Shown one piece after another: positions 61,221-64,000 of a DNA stretch of 64,000 bases. The DNA comes from G963663365 sp963663365. GTDB lineage: Bacteria > Hinthialibacterota > Hinthialibacteria > Hinthialibacterales > G963663365. Every line of letters begins with the position of its first letter. The stretch's first letter is position 1. Below the pieces are notes generated by a model. That model was not told the DNA's origin and did not search any database. It saw only the letters and a program-made list of their open reading frames with translations. The position numbers were made by a program, and so were the translations under genes. The stretch is taken from positions 62,001 through 126,000 of the forward strand of contig CAXXIH010000006.1 of NCBI GenBank assembly GCA_963663365.2. The letters run 5' to 3'.

Positions 61221-62516
61221 TTAACGAGGCTCCCACGGCTTATTCACCGAGATATCTTTGATGGATTGACTGCCTTCTTGGTGTTGATTCTGTGCTTGTC
61301 GATAATTGAGTCGCAAACCCAACTCCGGATAGATTAAAGTAACGTTACTTGGACTGCGAGGCGGCGCATCGGGAGCTCTTGCCACTTCTTTGTCACCTGG
61401 CTCGCCAAAGGCTGCTATAACTTCGTCTACCGTTGAGCCGATCCCGATGCCTTCCGTAGTAGTCCCGGAAAATGCTTTATATGGGCTAGATGTCCATGAA
61501 ATGCAGCCGATGGATAGCACTTCTGAGCCAAGAGAATAGCTGAGCCGGACGCCATGGTCGTAGTACCATGCATATCCCCCTTTCTCATCCTCATTCGGCG
61601 CACCCCAAATTGCTTCAACTTCCTGCCGGGCCATCCCGATACGAATTGGGCCAACGCCCTTACCCGGATCGATCGCGTGTGGAATCGCTTCTGTCGAGCC
61701 ATCTACTACTCTGACGATGGCGTCAGCTGGATACTGCGGAACCATTAATGCCGTCTCAATTGGTACATTCCACTGGTAACGCGTTATTGTTTCTTTTTTG
61801 CCGACTTCTTTTCCATCTCTATAGGCCGTGCCTACTCGGCGCTCTTCTACCGGCAGAAATGTTACCGCGTCGATAAGCCATTTGTATTGGCCGTGTTCAG
61901 TTGTATGTACGTAGCAGTGGAGCAATCGACCGTCCTGGTTGATTGTTTCTTCGAATTCGTAATTCCATCCTTTCAGCCGACCGGCCAGAGCTCCAGGCAC
62001 GAACATGTTGGCGTAATTCTCCGAACTGCTCATATCCGGAGAGTTTTCGATAATGTTTAGACGGTTGGTGATCCGGTTAAGCTTAAAGACTTTGCCCTTA
62101 TGCTCCCACGTTGTTTCATTAAGAAAGTCCCCGTGCGTGATGTCTTGACGGAAAAGATCAGGAGCCACCCAAGTAGACCGATTGAGAAACTTTTCCGAAT
62201 CAACCAATCCTGGATCAACTTCCACAATCAATGCCTTTGCGTCGTATATTGCCTCAATCGTCTTTGCCAACACATCCTTAGAAGGCAAAGTAAATATTAC
62301 TGCCGCGATCACGGCAAATGCACCTGTTAAGGCCCAGCCAAGTCTGCCTATTGCCGGAAAACGGCTAAGCCGGACTCGGTTCTCGGGCAAGTCTTCACGA
62401 ATCGCTTCTGCACGCTGGTTGAGTCTATGCTTGACTCCAGCGGGGACTTCGGCTTTCAAGAGAGTTTTGATTTCATCATCAATCCGGCTTGGGCCGGTTT
62501 CGTTGCAGGCGTTCAT
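61221..62516 (-). CDS. Membrane-bound anti-sigma-like factor with periplasmic sensor
   Basis: A 431-residue single-pass membrane protein. A ~55-residue cytoplasmic part lacks the usual HxxxCxxC zinc motif of anti-sigma factors. One helix (about 58-80) leads to a large periplasmic region that is LolA-like at first (NRSTWVAPDLFRQDITHG). It ends with two copies of a repeat: GVGPIRIGMARQEVEAIWG and GIGIGSTVDEVIAAFG. The start overlaps the sigma-factor stop by four bases, so the two are translationally coupled and likely form a sigma/anti-sigma pair. The signal sensed is unknown. Confidence 0.75.
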   Translation of the reverse strand: MNACNETGPSRIDDEIKTLLKAEVPAGVKHRLNQRAEAIREDLPENRVRLSRFPAIGRLGWALTGAFAVIAAVIFTLPSKDVLAKTIEAIYDAKALIVEVDPGLVDSEKFLNRSTWVAPDLFRQDITHGDFLNETTWEHKGKVFKLNRITNRLNIIENSPDMSSSENYANMFVPGALAGRLKGWNYEFEETINQDGRLLHCYVHTTEHGQYKWLIDAVTFLPVEERRVGTAYRDGKEVGKKETITRYQWNVPIETALMVPQYPADAIVRVVDGSTEAIPHAIDPGKGVGPIRIGMARQEVEAIWGAPNEDEKGGYAWYYDHGVRLSYSLGSEVLSIGCISWTSSPYKAFSGTTTEGIGIGSTVDEVIAAFGEPGDKEVARAPDAPPRSPSNVTLIYPELGLRLNYRQAQNQHQEGSQSIKDISVNKPWEPR

Positions 62517-63043
62517 TTCGGAACACTCCTTTCAATTTCGAGGAAGGGTGCCAGGCGTTCGCGAAGCTGGGCGATGCCTTTTGAGTGATGTGAACGGGCT
62601 GTGGCTTCCTGGCAATCCAGGGCGGCGGCAATTTCAGTGAAACTCAATTCTTCGATCAGCCGCAAAAACACAGCCACCGATTGTTGCTGCGGCAAACTGG
62701 TGATGTTTTCGAGTACTCGGTTAAGCAACTCCTTCTGGTTCATTTCTTCCCGGGGTGTGGGAATGCCATCTGGCACCACATCCAGAAGTCCAATGGTCAG
62801 TTCCCTCTCCCGGGAACGCTTGCGGAACTTGTCCAAGGCTGCATCGACGGTAATGCGCAAAACCAGCAGATCAGGATGGGAGTGACTTTCAATGCGCTCC
62901 AACTTGCGCCAAACCGCCATCATTACGTCTTGGAGCACTTCTTCGGCATCGTCTGCGTTCCGCAGTAACCGCCAAATAATCCGGATCATGCGCGCTTGTA
63001 GCGGTTTTGTGCGGTTCGTAAATATGCTTTTTCGCCTATCCAT
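62513..63043 (-). CDS. ECF sigma factor
   Basis: A 176-residue sigma-70 family factor with only regions 2 and 4. Region 2 shows DAEEVLQDVMMAVW; region 4 is the helix-turn-helix SFTEIAAALDCQEATARSHHSKGIAQL. It overlaps the anti-sigma gene by four bases. It is divergent from a WD40-like membrane protein gene across a 183-bp region holding three palindromes. Confidence 0.92.
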   Translation of the reverse strand: MDRRKSIFTNRTKPLQARMIRIIWRLLRNADDAEEVLQDVMMAVWRKLERIESHSHPDLLVLRITVDAALDKFRKRSRERELTIGLLDVVPDGIPTPREEMNQKELLNRVLENITSLPQQQSVAVFLRLIEELSFTEIAAALDCQEATARSHHSKGIAQLRERLAPFLEIERSVPK

Positions 63044-63114
63044 CGCTCAGGCACTTTCCTCTTTTATTACGGTAACCGAACCAGAGTACGGAATTGTGTA
63101 AAAGTCATCTGAAC

Positions 63115-63182
63115 ATTCTGCAGAATTTTTCATATAGCGGGCTATATGGCCAATAAGTCGGATTACCTGTTGACAATTGTCA
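63115..63182. promoter_or_regulatory. Three palindromes between the sigma and WD40 genes
   Basis: ATTCTGCAGAAT (63115-63126), CATATAGC-GG-GCTATATG (63131-63148) and TGACAATTGTCA (63171-63182) are all perfect. The last overlaps a TTGACA -35-like hexamer facing the WD40 gene (63170-63175). They are candidate operators for one or both promoters; no binding protein can be named. Confidence 0.55.
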
Positions 63183-63226
63183 TAGATAAACAATGGTTGT
63201 CTTAGACTGGTTGGGGTGATTCTGTA

Positions 63227-64000
63227 ATGACCAATAGTATTGACGATTCTTCGCGGAGACTGGCAAACCCTAGATTCATCTTCAAGGTGTTTTGCGTGGT
63301 TGCTCTTATAGCGATGCTTTTTGCTGTTGTTTTCCTGGAGTGGCCTCTCTTTGGCGAAAAGCCTGATTTCCCTTTACGTACATTCACGACTTCTTATAGC
63401 CGGGCCGTTGCTCTCTCGCCGGATGGTCAGCGAGTTGTTCTTAACACGAAGAAAGGCTCGTTTGAGATACGGGATATTGAGAGCGGAGAACTGCTTTGGA
63501 ACTACTATCTTCCGTCGGAAACCAAACAGGCCGGACATGACTCTTTTTATATCGCCTTTTCGCCGGATGGAACAAAACTCCTCATTGGCTCCAATGACTA
63601 TCAGGTAAACGGGGCGCGGATCCATCTGGTCGATATCGCCAATAAAGAGATTCTATTTCTTTCAGAAATTTTCTCGGAAGCAGTCAACTCCGTCTCTTTT
63701 TCGCCCGATGGAAAGCATCTGCTTGGGGCAGGGGTTGACACCGTTGTGGTTTGGGATTCCACAACAGGCGCTGTAGTACAACAAATCAAAGGGGCGCAAC
63801 GCGAACTGGGCAAAGAACATTTTAATGACGTGTGTTTTACGCCAGACGGCAACGGAATCTTCATGCGCCTTTCAATTCCGAGCTATTTGGTGGGTACGAC
63901 AGGACCACTTTCTTGGAGTTATAGCCAAGCTGTCCTCTGGGAAGTCAGCTCAGGCAAGCAAGTTGTGGCGTTTGACTTGAAAAAAAAGTATGCGGTTACA
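63227..64000 (+). CDS. WD40-like membrane protein, cut by window end
   Basis: 258 codons are present before the edge and the frame is open. The N-terminus has one hydrophobic helix (about 20-41), so the rest is outside the membrane. At least four WD40-like repeats are visible, with ALSPDGQRVVL, AFSPDGTKLLIGS, SFSPDGKHLLGAG and CFTPDGNGIFM. The repeats resemble those of the WD40-type M56 protein at 1147-4359 (F-SPDG-LLIG and HLVD motifs). Divergent from the ECF sigma gene; a role in sensing or regulating that system is inferred. Confidence 0.8.
   Translation, partial: MTNSIDDSSRRLANPRFIFKVFCVVALIAMLFAVVFLEWPLFGEKPDFPLRTFTTSYSRAVALSPDGQRVVLNTKKGSFEIRDIESGELLWNYYLPSETKQAGHDSFYIAFSPDGTKLLIGSNDYQVNGARIHLVDIANKEILFLSEIFSEAVNSVSFSPDGKHLLGAGVDTVVVWDSTTGAVVQQIKGAQRELGKEHFNDVCFTPDGNGIFMRLSIPSYLVGTTGPLSWSYSQAVLWEVSSGKQVVAFDLKKKYAVT

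Noticed and set aside
63170..63200. A full sigma-70 promoter for the WD40 gene
   Set aside because: The TTGACA is good, but no acceptable -10 lies at normal spacing.
1..64000. tRNA, rRNA, CRISPR array or insertion sequence
   Set aside because: I read the intergenic regions and saw no cloverleaf, rRNA core, regularly spaced repeats or transposase. A covariance-model scan would be needed to be certain.

Overview
The window looks like a chromosomal segment of an uncultured Gram-negative bacterium of roughly 50% GC. Envelope signs are lipoproteins, a TorF/TIGR02001-like outer-membrane protein and pseudopilins. Several traits together suggest a little-studied candidate phylum such as Sumerlaeota or Hydrogenedentota: a Thr-Pro-rich linker protein, GspG-like tails on unrelated proteins, PFOR beside a DHOD-like protein, B12-dependent ribonucleotide reductase and futalosine-pathway MqnC. 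That placement is inference. Genes are dense on both strands, and I saw no tRNA, rRNA, IS element, prophage or CRISPR array.

Layout. 1-7.3 kb: a BlaI/MecI-type repressor gene with a palindrome over its own promoter, followed by two tandem M56 (BlaR1-type) membrane peptidases. They share an almost identical sensor-protease half but carry different extracytoplasmic modules: WD40-like repeats in one, and a Met-rich linker, thioredoxin-like, GspG-like and secretin-like parts in the other. 7.3-20.5 kb: lipoprotein, Tat-exported sugar-isomerase-fold protein, nrdJ with putative NrdR boxes, CDF metal transporter, Hsp90-like ATPase, exported DUF3352-like/GspG-tail protein, nitrilase and porin-like protein. 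20.5-32.3 kb: ftsK, Ca2+/Na+ antiporter, alpha/beta hydrolase, cyclase-family hydrolase, nifJ and a DHOD-like protein. 32.3-43.2 kb: FliF-tail-like small protein, six-hairpin glycosidase, PPC-type lipoprotein, two tandem pseudopilins, pcrA, sialidase-like protein and a double SagB-type dehydrogenase. 43.2-52.2 kb: exported and zinc-ribbon coiled-coil proteins, DUF2752 protein, methyltransferase, a second isomerase-fold protein with a structured leader, LVIVD-repeat protein, lexA and an HRDC protein resembling those found with diversity-generating retroelements. 52.2-64 kb: MFS-ispF, a UreH/TauE-like protein with a degenerate CcoI-like P-type ATPase, an operon of double STAS, PLD, TPR and mqnC, and an ECF sigma/anti-sigma pair divergent from a WD40-like membrane protein cut by the window end.

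The strongest candidate for something undescribed is the signalling architecture at the two ends. The left end couples one repressor to two M56 proteases with swapped outer domains. The right end places a WD40-like membrane protein, similar to the left-hand WD40 module, opposite an ECF sigma/anti-sigma pair. The degenerate P-type ATPase, the HRDC protein without a visible reverse transcriptase and several palindromic promoters or leaders are the other main leads.
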